Positions 1-5,376 are shown, counted from the first letter of the stretch. The stretch: DNA of 5,376 nucleotides from Acidobacteriota bacterium (GCA_003225615.1 QIAS01000240.1:1-5376), one strand, 5' to 3'. Notes: generated from the sequence alone by a model not told the origin. Program-made: numbers and translations.

Positions 1-37
1 AAAGCCGGAGGCCGAAAGGCCAAAAGCCGGGAGCCCG
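1..37. repeat. Degenerate heptad-like GCC repeat downstream of the SPFH gene
   Basis: Positions 3-37 can be read as five roughly 7-base units (AGCCGGA, GGCCGAA, AGGCCAA, AAGCCGG, GAGCCCG), with GCC recurring at 4, 11, 19, 26 and 33. Inside it GGCC-GAAA-GGCC (10-21) forms a small hairpin just after the SPFH stop codon, which could serve as a weak terminator, although the T-run following it is poor. The repeat is cut by the window edge, so its full extent is unknown. Confidence 0.5.
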
Positions 38-43
38 CCCTCC

Positions 44-886
44 TCACTGCCCCAAAATCAAAGGCAACCCATTCTTCGTATTCCCAATCACCACCACTTT
101 CGAGTTAGGACTCTTAGCCAGAGTCTCCGTGGCCTCAATCCCCTTCCACTCCAGCAGCTGCGAGCTGATACCCTGCGCCACTATCTGCTGGAAGTCCCGA
201 ATTCCCGCCGCCTCAATCCGCTTGCGCTCCGCTTCCTGTTTTTCTTTCTGCAAACGGAAACTCATTGCCAGCGCCTCCTGCTCCGCCTGCTGCTTGGCTT
301 CAATAGACGCCTTCAAAGTCCCCGGTAGCTGAATATCCCGCAGCAATACGTTCTCCACCAGCAATCCGCGCTGGTTCAGTTGGCTTGTAAGCTGGTCGTA
401 AATCTGCTTGGCGACCATCTCCCGCTCCCCGGTGTAAAGCGCATTAGCCGTATGTGAAGCCGTCGACTCGCGAATAGCCGCCCGCAACGTCGGCTCCACC
501 ACCACACTCTCATAATTCGCGCCCGTCTTCTGGTACACGTCCGCCGCTTTCTCCGGATTCAGGTGATAAATAAGCGAAGTATCCAGATTCATCACCAGCC
601 CTTCGCTCGAAGGCACACTGGCCGACTCCTTAATAGTCTGAGTCTGAATCGACATCTCGTTATTCGATTTCAAAGGATTAATAAGGTGAATCCCTTCCCC
701 CAAAACCTCACCCGTCACCCGTCCGAACAGAGTCAGCACCCCCACGTGCCCCGTGCTTACTCGCGTCACCGACGAGAACAGCGCGATCACAATAATGAAC
801 GCGGCAATCCCCAAACCGATCAACCGTATGACTCCACTTCCATCGACATCAATTACCTTCCCCGGCGAGCTCCCATACATTGGCAT
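44..886 (-). CDS. SPFH/Band 7 (prohibitin-like) membrane protein
   Basis: Predicted membrane-anchored scaffold of the SPFH/PHB superfamily. Such proteins form large ring- or cage-like oligomers at the inner membrane and often modulate proteases or membrane domains; the exact role here is unknown. With the start at 886 the protein has 280 residues: a short N-terminal tail, one hydrophobic segment at about 19-37, a Band 7 domain at about 41-192 (including GHVGVLTLFGRV and the typical LRAAIRE and VENVLLRDIQLP stretches), then a charged Glu/Lys/Ala-rich coiled coil at about 190-227 and a short C-terminal tail. I chose 886 because GGGAGGA sits 7 bases upstream of that ATG. An in-frame ATG at 955 would add 23 residues but has no Shine-Dalgarno and the extra residues do not look like SPFH sequence. 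Length and domain order are normal for a prohibitin-type protein. It appears monocistronic. The family call is firm, the specific function is not. Confidence 0.9.
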   Translation of the reverse strand: MPMYGSSPGKVIDVDGSGVIRLIGLGIAAFIIVIALFSSVTRVSTGHVGVLTLFGRVTGEVLGEGIHLINPLKSNNEMSIQTQTIKESASVPSSEGLVMNLDTSLIYHLNPEKAADVYQKTGANYESVVVEPTLRAAIRESTASHTANALYTGEREMVAKQIYDQLTSQLNQRGLLVENVLLRDIQLPGTLKASIEAKQQAEQEALAMSFRLQKEKQEAERKRIEAAGIRDFQQIVAQGISSQLLEWKGIEATETLAKSPNSKVVVIGNTKNGLPLILGQ

Positions 887-892
887 AAGAAT

Positions 893-899
893 TCCTCCC
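893..899 (-). promoter_or_regulatory. Shine-Dalgarno that fixes the SPFH gene start
   Basis: On the minus strand GGGAGGA lies 6-7 bases upstream of the ATG at 886, close to the ideal anti-16S match and spacing. The alternative ATG at 955 has only CGGCTAA before it. This site therefore favours the shorter 280-residue product. Confidence 0.75.
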
Positions 900-938
900 G
901 GCCCGATTGTAGGCTTGCTACCACCGCATTCGTAAGTG

Positions 939-967
939 GTTTTATTGGCCACCATTTAGCCGTTCAA
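939..967 (-). promoter_or_regulatory. Possible sigma-70-like promoter for the SPFH gene
   Basis: On the minus strand TTGAAC (967-962) and TAAAAC (944-939) are separated by 17 bases, each matching 4 of 6 consensus positions. Transcription would start about 45 bases before the ATG at 886, which would exclude the longer start at 955. The matches are weak and could be chance; no mapped start supports them. Confidence 0.22.
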
Positions 968-1350
968 CCCATATTGACATCAACAGTGACATTCGTATCC
1001 TTCAGGAATTATTTCGCTCTCCTGCGGAAAGCCACGTCCCACAAGCCTTCCGCGAGATTTCCACATCGCGGATTGCTGCTTAAAAGCCCGCGCAAGTCCG
1101 CCACCGCACGACAACAAAGGGGAAAATTCGCGCCCCCTGCGATTTTCACTCAATCCGTTGCACTCCCTTTGCACCAACTCCGCAACACCCCCTTGTGGAC
1201 TGCACGCATGTCGCTGAAAAATCACGCGATACACTTCCGCATTTTTGATTGACTCTATTTTCAGAAGGAGTAAAACCATAATCGTTCTTTGACACGTTCT
1301 AAGTTTTCCCGGTTGGTGCGGCGTCCGGGGCTCGAGTCAAATCACCTTCT

Positions 1351-1424
1351 GCATTCGCAAGAATGAAGTGAAGGAGGGTTTGGTAAGGGTCTATAGCAAA
1401 GTGCTGGTCGAGGCGAACAAGAGC
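1351..1424. repeat. Imperfect direct repeat, copy A
   Basis: This segment begins GCATTCGCAAG and has a core GGGTCTATAGC followed by CTGGTCGAGGCGAA. It aligns over its whole length with copy B, 163 bases further right, with a few small gaps. In the ungapped core (1387-1417 against 1550-1580) I count 24 of 31 identical bases, and five of the seven differences are transitions. No open frame is shared in a way that suggests protein coding. It may be half of a tandem structured RNA or an old duplication. Confidence 0.6.
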
Positions 1425-1513
1425 CACTGTCAAAGGCAGGATAGAGTCCCGAAGCGTTAAGCAGGTTTATCCGGTTGGCGGTAAGCCCGGAGCCCGAGCA
1501 ACGATCGCGCGTC

Positions 1514-1585
1514 GCATCCCGCAAGGAAGTGATGAGGGCAGGTCGGCGAGGGTCTAAAGCGAGCTACTGGCCGAGACGAATGAGC
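1514..1585. repeat. Imperfect direct repeat, copy B
   Basis: Second copy of the element, beginning GCATCCCGCAAG and containing GGGTCTAAAGC then CTGGCCGAGACGAA. Its right end (GAGCTT) is also the left arm of the terminator-like hairpin that follows; copy A has GAGCC at that place but no T-tract. I do not recognise it as a known riboswitch, RNase P, SRP, 6S or tmRNA. Confidence 0.6.
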
Positions 1586-1615
1586 TTAACACCACTTCGG
1601 GGCTCTTTATTTTTT
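1582..1615 (+). terminator. Terminator-like hairpin with T-tract, plus strand
   Basis: GAGCTT (1582-1587) can pair with GGGCTC (1600-1605), four Watson-Crick pairs plus two G-T pairs, followed at once by TTTATTTTTT. The stem is short and the loop of 12 bases is large, so efficiency is uncertain. No plus-strand protein gene lies upstream, so if real it would end a non-coding transcript covering the duplicated element, or antisense transcription. Confidence 0.35.
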
Positions 1616-1689
1616 GGGCGCTTGTGCGCAATTAAAACTGAACTACACCCCTCCGACCGCCCGAGGCGACCCTCGCCACCTGAGCATTG

Positions 1690-2304
1690 CTAGGACAGCG
1701 CTCTTCGCTTGCGCCTCAACCATTTCAGCCAAATCATCAAGCCAATCGCGACCACGGCCATCACCCAGGGGAGATGATGGCGGAATAAGTCTCCGACTAC
1801 TTGGACAATCTGCGGACCGAACTTCAGGGTCAGCACGGCCAGCACAAAGAACCTGACAAACCTTCCGGCGAAGATTGCGGCGAGGAAGCGGGTGAAGCGC
1901 ATCTCGAATCCGGCCGCCGCAAGCACGAACAGCTTGAAGGGGAACGGCGGCGGCAGCATGGCGGGAAACATCAGCGCCCAGAACTCATGGTTGTCAAATG
2001 ACGCGTGGATTTTTTCATAGCGGGCAGGCGGGATCCGTTTGCGCAGGAGGGTCTCGCCTCCCAGGTAGCCGATCAGATAAATCACGCTGCTGCCCACCGC
2101 CGAACCTGCCGAGGCCAGCAGCACATAAAACAAAAATCTGGGACGGTCGTTGTAGACGTAGCTGGCTACCACCGCGTCCAGGGGCAGGCCCATCAACGAC
2201 GCGTCGACCGCGGCGAAGGCGAAAACTCCCCAGGGGCCCAGGGGGCCGAGCCAGCTCCAGATCCATTTCGTGTAGCGGGAAAAAATGTGCTTGAGGGTTT
2301 GCAA
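1690..2304 (-). CDS. VTT/DedA-type (SNARE-associated domain) inner-membrane protein
   Basis: A 204-residue polytopic membrane protein of the VTT (DedA/YqaA-like) family. Members are thought to move or scramble lipids, including undecaprenyl phosphate in some characterised cases; the substrate here cannot be read from sequence. Hydrophobic segments lie at about 25-50, 57-82, 110-135, 139-160 and 178-195. Family-like features are the Gly-rich stretch GSAVGSSVIYLIGYLGGE (68-84), the re-entrant-type LPPPFPFK (117-124) and AGRFVRFF (146-153). The C-terminus is strongly basic (WLRRKRR). The N-terminal motif is LPLDAVVA, not the acidic motif seen in classical DedA proteins, so YqaA-like is the better match. 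The start is a TTG at 2304 without a visible Shine-Dalgarno; the frame stays open upstream to about 2345 but offers no ATG or GTG, and the next Met (residue 38) would delete the first membrane segment. Apparently monocistronic. Confidence 0.88.
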   Translation of the reverse strand: MQTLKHIFSRYTKWIWSWLGPLGPWGVFAFAAVDASLMGLPLDAVVASYVYNDRPRFLFYVLLASAGSAVGSSVIYLIGYLGGETLLRKRIPPARYEKIHASFDNHEFWALMFPAMLPPPFPFKLFVLAAAGFEMRFTRFLAAIFAGRFVRFFVLAVLTLKFGPQIVQVVGDLFRHHLPWVMAVVAIGLMIWLKWLRRKRRALS

Positions 2305-2329
2305 GGTGGACAGTTTACGCGATAGGCAG

Positions 2330-2371
2330 GAAGGACGAAGCGCGATTTACGAAGGACGAAGTACGAAGGAC
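2330..2371. repeat. Degenerate tandem heptanucleotide repeat upstream of the VTT gene
   Basis: Six consecutive 7-base units fit GAAGGAC with variation: GAAGGAC, GAAGCGC, GATTTAC, GAAGGAC, GAAGTAC, GAAGGAC. The 11-mer GAAGGACGAAG occurs exactly twice (2330-2340 and 2351-2361). It lies 26 bases upstream of the TTG start, so it would fall in the 5' leader or promoter region of the VTT gene. Confidence 0.7.
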
Positions 2372-2409
2372 GGCGAGGGGACCGCGGAATGGCGTTCGTA
2401 GAAAGAAAA

Positions 2410-2435
2410 GCATTAACCACCAAGGACACGAAGAG
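2410..2435. repeat. Intergenic ACCACCAAGGACACGAAG-type sequence
   Basis: The stretch CATTAACCACCAAGGACACG followed by AAGAGG resembles a short dispersed intergenic sequence I have seen in many bacterial genomes, including Acidobacteria and Planctomycetes. Only one copy is present here, so the repeat status rests on recollection and needs a genome-wide search. Confidence 0.3.
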
Positions 2436-2443
2436 GGACGCTA

Positions 2444-2497
2444 TTTCAACCGAGGACCCCGCTCTGTTGGAAGTTCTTGTGGGCCTACGGGTTGAAA
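2444..2497. repeat. Long imperfect hairpin between VTT and peptidase genes
   Basis: TTTCAACC (2444-2451) is perfectly complementary to GGTTGAAA (2490-2497). Inside these arms AGG-A-CCC (2453-2459) can pair with GGGCCT (2481-2486) with a single bulge, leaving a loop of about 21 bases. It lies roughly 80 bases downstream of the peptidase stop. It lacks a good T-tract on either strand, so it is more likely a repeat-type palindrome (REP-like) than a classical terminator, though it could protect or end the upstream transcript. Confidence 0.5.
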
Positions 2498-2577
2498 CTG
2501 AGTGATTAGGGACATTCAAAGTCTCAGCACAAATGCTTGTTTGTCCGCAACCGTAACGTCATTGAGTCAGAATCTCC

Positions 2578-3117
2578 CTACAGCCCTACAGCAAGCCATT
2601 GCCCGACTTCTGCCTGAACCGAAAATGTTCGACGTGGATCGCGCCGAAAGCGATCTTCGAGGCTGTACGCATTCACTTCTAACGGAATCGCCTCGTAGCT
2701 GCCGCCATTCAGGAATCCGCGAAGGTAAAGGTCGGAGAAGCGCGGAATGCCAAGCTGCCGATACTGCTCTACGTGCACGAGTTCGTGAAATAAAAGACCA
2801 GCCGTCAATCGCTCGTGTGAAACGACAACATCGCAGAAAGTAATTGCGCCCATCGCGGATTGGTCAGGCAGGTTGTTGAATCCCAGACCGCGCAGCATCG
2901 GATAAAAGTCCGGGTTTGGCACTCGCTCGCCTTCGAGCACAAGCACGCGGACACTGTCGATAACCTCTCGAGCAAAGAATGGCTCCAAAGGCGCTCGCTG
3001 CTGTGCGGACAGCGGAACAGCACGAGGCGCATATTTCTCGCGCTGTGCCGAAATGTACCCGGCGACCAGTTTAGAGACTTGAGCAATTTGGTCAGGTGTT
3101 AGTTTTGGGGTTGCCAT
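2578..3117 (-). CDS. Putative zinc metallopeptidase-like protein (HELVH)
   Basis: A 179-residue soluble protein without signal peptide or membrane segment. It carries HELVH (residues 111-115), the HExxH signature in which two His bind zinc and Glu is catalytic, followed by EQYRQLG and then Y-E-A-I-P-L-E-V-N-A-Y (141-151). Glu147 is the likely third zinc ligand, as in gluzincin-like proteins; the pattern recalls the DUF4157-type peptidase-like domain. The first ~100 residues are not recognisable. I chose the ATG at 3117 because GAGG lies 6 bases upstream; a start at 3180 would overlap the Pnkp C-terminus and add Arg-rich residues of no recognisable family. Its Shine-Dalgarno overlaps the Pnkp TGA and the gap is 8 bases, so the genes are probably co-transcribed and may be translationally coupled. 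Substrate and link to RNA repair are unknown. All motif residues are intact, in contrast to its broken neighbour. Confidence 0.75.
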   Translation of the reverse strand: MATPKLTPDQIAQVSKLVAGYISAQREKYAPRAVPLSAQQRAPLEPFFAREVIDSVRVLVLEGERVPNPDFYPMLRGLGFNNLPDQSAMGAITFCDVVVSHERLTAGLLFHELVHVEQYRQLGIPRFSDLYLRGFLNGGSYEAIPLEVNAYSLEDRFRRDPRRTFSVQAEVGQWLAVGL

Positions 3118-3123
3118 CTTGGT

Positions 3124-3127
3124 CCTC
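3124..3127 (-). promoter_or_regulatory. Ribosome-binding site overlapping the Pnkp stop codon
   Basis: The minus-strand string TTTGAGGACCAAG precedes the ATG at 3117. GAGG shares its first two bases with the Pnkp TGA (3128-3126). This fixes the peptidase start and suggests coupling to translation of the upstream gene. Confidence 0.6.
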
Positions 3128-4100
3128 AAAGTCTGGGATCGACGGGCTCGCTTTCGAGCGCCAGCACACCGAACACACACTCGTGCACTCGTCGAAGCGG
3201 TTCCCGCTCGACAAACCGCTGCATTGCTTCGATGCCCAGAGCAAATTCTCGCAAAGCTAGTGATCGCTTGGTGCCGAGACCCCTTGCACGAAGGCGTTCA
3301 AGGTGCTCTGGCGCAGTGTATTCAGGTCCGTAGATGATGCGAAGGTATTCCCGGCCACGGCACTTTATGGCTGGCTGAATCAACCCCCGTCGATTTCTAC
3401 CAACGAACTGGGAGGGCTTTACGACCATGCCCTCGCCTCCTGAAGCGGTCAGTTCTTCCCACCAAGCAATGCCTTCCCGCTGACCGTCATCGTCGTTTAG
3501 ATTAACGACCTTGTAGGGTGTTGCCAGAAGCAGTCCGGCATCAGCAGCGCAAAGGCGACCCAGCGTTGTCATGTGCCACACGTGATCTTTGTCCGTGTGC
3601 ACCGCCCGCTCGCTTGCCAGCAAATGAAAAGGCGCAAGCTTCAGGTCCGCCAAAGAGTGAACCGTCCAGCAGTAGCCGCGATATGCCTCGATGTATTGCT
3701 CTGCCATCACCCGGCGTTCCTCGTAGCGTCCTGCGAGTTCGGAAGCTTCTGGCACATGTTTGCTGGTTTTCTGCAACGCAGCTATCGAGGCTGCAAGACC
3801 AGCGCGAGCAGCCGCCCCGGTCGGAGCGTACTGCTGGCGAAGCAAGTCCTGCGCTTTCGACGACCACGGCATCAGTTCGCAGTCGATGCACAGCCAGTCA
3901 GTCGCAAGCTCGTCCCACAAACCGGACTTGGTTGCGGCTGCCTGAATGCGACCGAGGAATTCTCGCTCTAACGCACGCTCGTTGAAGAATCTCCTGCCCG
4001 TCCTCGTATAGCAGACGCCAATCTCGTCCTGCTCGACCCCGAATCGCCGCAATGCTGCATCGCGGTCGCGGCAAACGATCACTACCGCCCTCGAACCCAT
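3126..4100 (-). CDS. Pnkp fragment: ligase (adenylyltransferase) domain lacking its lysine
   Basis: Open frame of 324 residues from an ATG at 4100 that matches the Pnkp ligase domain to its natural C-terminus. Visible nucleotidyltransferase motifs are YTRTGRRFF (31-39), DCELMPW (73-79), GEGMVVKP (222-229) and AIKCRGREYL (244-253); the tail RRVHECVFGVLALESEPVDP is characteristic of the family. The motif I lysine (KHMGSR) is encoded two codons upstream of this ATG, at 4106-4104, so a product started at 4100 would lack the residue that takes AMP and be inactive as a ligase. There is no good Shine-Dalgarno before 4100 and the position falls inside a conserved motif, so this ATG is almost certainly not a natural start. 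The 3' end is 8 bases from the peptidase gene. Confidence 0.7.
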   Translation of the reverse strand: MGSRAVVIVCRDRDAALRRFGVEQDEIGVCYTRTGRRFFNERALEREFLGRIQAAATKSGLWDELATDWLCIDCELMPWSSKAQDLLRQQYAPTGAAARAGLAASIAALQKTSKHVPEASELAGRYEERRVMAEQYIEAYRGYCWTVHSLADLKLAPFHLLASERAVHTDKDHVWHMTTLGRLCAADAGLLLATPYKVVNLNDDDGQREGIAWWEELTASGGEGMVVKPSQFVGRNRRGLIQPAIKCRGREYLRIIYGPEYTAPEHLERLRARGLGTKRSLALREFALGIEAMQRFVEREPLRRVHECVFGVLALESEPVDPRL

Positions 4101-5358
4101 GTGTTTCTGCCTTGGTCGTCTCGCTAGGAGACATTGTTGGCGGCAGGTAGATTAGCCACTTTGGATTTGTGGCGAATCGGCTCATCACTTCCAGTGCAGC
4201 GATGGCATTTTCTTCTCGGACGGTAAGATTCCCGTGGAGCCGTGTTTCAATAATCCTTTTTCCGATGACATCGTCAATATCGAGAACGTCATCCTGCTCG
4301 TGCTGCTGAGACAAAGAGGTCGTCGGTTGCGCCGATACCAAAGGCTTCGCGGGTTCGTAATAGGTCTTGTGAGCCGACACGGAGACAAACTCTTTCTCCG
4401 GGTAACGGAGCGCCGTCAGCTTGCCGCCGAACACGCATCCGGTATCGATATTGACGGTGCGGTTCAACCACTGCGGCTCACCTACTGGCGTGTGCCCATA
4501 GACCACCGAAGCCTTGCCGCGATAATCTGCCGCCCAGTTGTAGCGAACCGGGAGCCCGAATTCATCCGTTTCTCCTGTGGTCTCACCGAAGAGAGCGAAC
4601 GAACGAATAGCTCCAGAACCGCGCCCCTGCATCTCTTCCTTCATTCCCGCGTGGGCTACGACCAGCTTTCCCTCATCAAGGACGTAATGACTAATGAGAC
4701 CATCGAGGAAATCAGCAACCTTGCTCTTGAATTCAGGTGGTTCGACTTCAAGCTGCGCAATTGAATCAGCAAGACCATGTGCGATCTTCACATCCTTGCC
4801 GCGTAACTTCTGTAGCAGCTTCATGTCATGGTTGCCGGGTACACAGAGTGCCGTCCCCGCTTCAACCATACCCATCACGAGTTTCAAAACTTCGGGAATC
4901 TTCGGCCCACGATCAACCAAGTCGCCGAGGAAGATCGCCTTTCGGCCTTCGGGTGTTACGACTCGATGTCCCCCACCGTTCCCCTCTATTGAATAACCAA
5001 GGGTCGTCATCAGTTCCCCCAGTTCATCGAAGCAGCCATGAACGTCACCGATGATGTCGAACGGCCCATGCTCGGTGCGTCGATTGGTCCACATCGGCTG
5101 CCGCACTATTTTTAGTCCGTCGAGTTCCTGAGGAGACTTGAAAACGTGTACTCCACGAAACCCTTCTCGCTCCAAGCCCCTGATCGAACGTCGTAGCTGC
5201 TGCGCTTGATTCCGGACGACATGGGGACCGAAATCTCGATTCGGTCGGCTCCGATTCCGCTCTTGGCAGACCTTCTCCGGGAAGTCGAAAACGATGGCAA
5301 TCGGCAGCACATGGAACTCGCGTGCCAGAGCAACCAGCGGCTTTCGTAGCATCGACAA
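3898..5358 (-). CDS. Pnkp fragment: kinase C-terminal part plus intact phosphatase domain
   Basis: Longest open frame of the broken Pnkp (486 residues from a TTG at 5358, which is not a genuine start because the frame simply begins at the first break). Residues 5-98 are the distal kinase domain, including the Arg-rich lid region CQERNRSRP. Residues 99-335 are the binuclear metallophosphatase with a full ligand set: D105 and H107 (GDVHG), D146 and R150 (GDLVDRG), N176 and H177 (GNHD), H236 (VAHAG), H289 (YGHTP), D305. From D146 on, spacing equals what I recall for Clostridium thermocellum Pnkp (233, 263, 264, 323, 376, 392; constant offset 87). Residues 365-418 are the ligase lead segment ending LPPTMSPSETTKAE. 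After that the frame is wrong and the last ~68 residues are out-of-frame translation, not protein sequence of the family. If translated it could retain phosphatase activity only. Confidence 0.7.
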   Translation of the reverse strand: MSMLRKPLVALAREFHVLPIAIVFDFPEKVCQERNRSRPNRDFGPHVVRNQAQQLRRSIRGLEREGFRGVHVFKSPQELDGLKIVRQPMWTNRRTEHGPFDIIGDVHGCFDELGELMTTLGYSIEGNGGGHRVVTPEGRKAIFLGDLVDRGPKIPEVLKLVMGMVEAGTALCVPGNHDMKLLQKLRGKDVKIAHGLADSIAQLEVEPPEFKSKVADFLDGLISHYVLDEGKLVVAHAGMKEEMQGRGSGAIRSFALFGETTGETDEFGLPVRYNWAADYRGKASVVYGHTPVGEPQWLNRTVNIDTGCVFGGKLTALRYPEKEFVSVSAHKTYYEPAKPLVSAQPTTSLSQQHEQDDVLDIDDVIGKRIIETRLHGNLTVREENAIAALEVMSRFATNPKWLIYLPPTMSPSETTKAETHGFEGGSDRLPRPRCSIAAIRGRAGRDWRLLYEDGQEILQRACVRARIPRSHSGSRNQVRFVGRACD

Positions 5359-5376
5359 CGGTCAGCCGCCCCGCAG

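Larger units (their letters stand above)
887..1689. other. Long intergenic region without a convincing protein gene
   Basis: About 800 bases separate the VTT gene from the SPFH gene. Open frames exist on both strands but lack a ribosome-binding site, recognisable domains or plausible composition. The left half (about 960-1290) holds no clear signal other than the SPFH upstream region and a small inverted repeat GCGGAA/TTCCGC at about 1023-1053. The right half holds the duplicated element at 1351-1585 and a terminator-like structure at 1582-1615. Between 1616 and 1689 there is GC-rich spacer including a small palindrome (GGCGA/TCGCC on the minus strand, about 1663-1678) immediately downstream of the VTT stop, without a T-tract. 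Confidence 0.6.
3126..5376 (-). pseudogene. pnkp: Pnkp RNA repair kinase-phosphatase-ligase, doubly frame-disrupted, 5' end outside window
   Basis: Remnant of bacterial Pnkp, which heals RNA breaks by phosphorylating 5'-OH ends, removing 2',3'-phosphates and sealing, in complex with the methyltransferase Hen1. Reading from the window edge: kinase core GRLTVVDAT (frame 1, 5371-5345), then a frame change; kinase remainder with ERNRSRPNRDFGPHVV, the complete phosphatase and the ligase lead segment (frame 2, to about 4107); then a second frame change; ligase from KHMGSR to the C-terminus ...SEPVDPRL (frame 3, to 3126). At both breaks conserved family sequence is missing: about 20 bases in the kinase and, from recollection of homologues, around 25 codons before the ligase lysine. 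The P-loop and true start lie beyond 5376, where hen1 would also be expected. Every other visible motif is conserved, so the damage is recent or is an assembly error. Family assignment is very secure; the pseudogene status depends on the raw reads. Confidence 0.85.

Noticed and set aside
563..1252. Long plus-strand open frame (229 codons)
   Set aside because: More than half lies antisense to the SPFH gene, its translation is rich in Arg, His and Pro without any domain, and no ribosome-binding site precedes it.
980..1279. Minus-strand open frame of 99 codons upstream of the SPFH gene
   Set aside because: ATG at 1279 has no Shine-Dalgarno, the translation shows no recognisable domain and carries several scattered Cys, and codon choice differs from the real genes nearby. 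A lineage-specific small protein cannot be wholly excluded.
1289..1294. Perfect TTGACA -35 box on the plus strand that might drive a transcript over the duplicated element
   Set aside because: No acceptable -10 hexamer is found 16-18 bases downstream (the bases there read GTTGGT), so I do not annotate a promoter.
1351..1585. CRISPR array or integron attC site
   Set aside because: Only two diverged copies with no short conserved repeat-spacer structure. GTTAAGC (1456) and GCTTAAC (1573) resemble attC core motifs but lie in the wrong order and at an unsuitable distance.
3518..3985. Plus-strand open frames opposite the Pnkp ligase domain
   Set aside because: They are antisense to a clearly conserved coding region and their translations show no family features.
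4098..4116. Programmed ribosomal frameshift joining the two Pnkp frames
   Set aside because: No slippery heptamer or following pseudoknot is visible, and conserved residues appear to be absent at the junction, which a frameshift alone would not explain.
5112..5333. Minus-strand alternative frame inside the kinase part
   Set aside because: The overlapping frame carries the conserved kinase sequence; this one is a Ser/Arg-rich out-of-frame translation.

Overview
The window reads as a moderately GC-rich bacterial chromosome segment in which every convincing gene lies on the minus strand. Acidobacteriota (Terriglobia-like) is my best guess, from the style of the VTT membrane protein and the SPFH protein and from degenerate short intergenic repeats. 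That is recognition by eye, not a database result. No rRNA, tRNA, transposase or CRISPR array is visible.

Right part (5376 down to 2578, in the direction of transcription): the window opens inside the kinase domain of a bacterial Pnkp, the three-domain RNA repair enzyme (5'-kinase, 2',3'-phosphatase, ligase) that works with the 3'-terminal ribose methyltransferase Hen1. The phosphatase domain, most of the ligase domain and the authentic C-terminus are present, but the reading frame is broken twice: near 5341-5347 in the kinase and near 4104-4112 just before the ligase nucleotidyl-lysine motif. At both places conserved family sequence appears to be missing, so these look like small out-of-frame deletions and not simple slips. 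The gene is therefore a pseudogene or an assembly artefact. Eight bases after its stop comes a 179-residue protein with an HELVH zinc-peptidase motif. Its ribosome-binding site overlaps the Pnkp stop codon, so the two are probably co-transcribed.

Middle (2577 to 2305): an intergenic spacer with a long imperfect hairpin and a degenerate heptanucleotide repeat. Then comes a VTT/DedA-type membrane protein (2304-1690) with a probable TTG start.

Left part (1689 to 887): about 800 bases with no convincing protein gene. They contain an imperfect direct duplication of about 73 bases (copies 163 bases apart), the second copy running into a terminator-like hairpin plus T-tract on the plus strand. This is a candidate structured RNA or repeat element. 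Finally there is a prohibitin-like SPFH membrane protein whose start is best placed at 886 by a strong Shine-Dalgarno, and a second heptad-like repeat at the left edge.

Functionally, only the Pnkp-peptidase pair looks like a unit. The VTT and SPFH genes are probably separate envelope or membrane genes. The main points for follow-up are the doubly interrupted RNA repair gene, the tightly coupled peptidase and the duplicated intergenic element.
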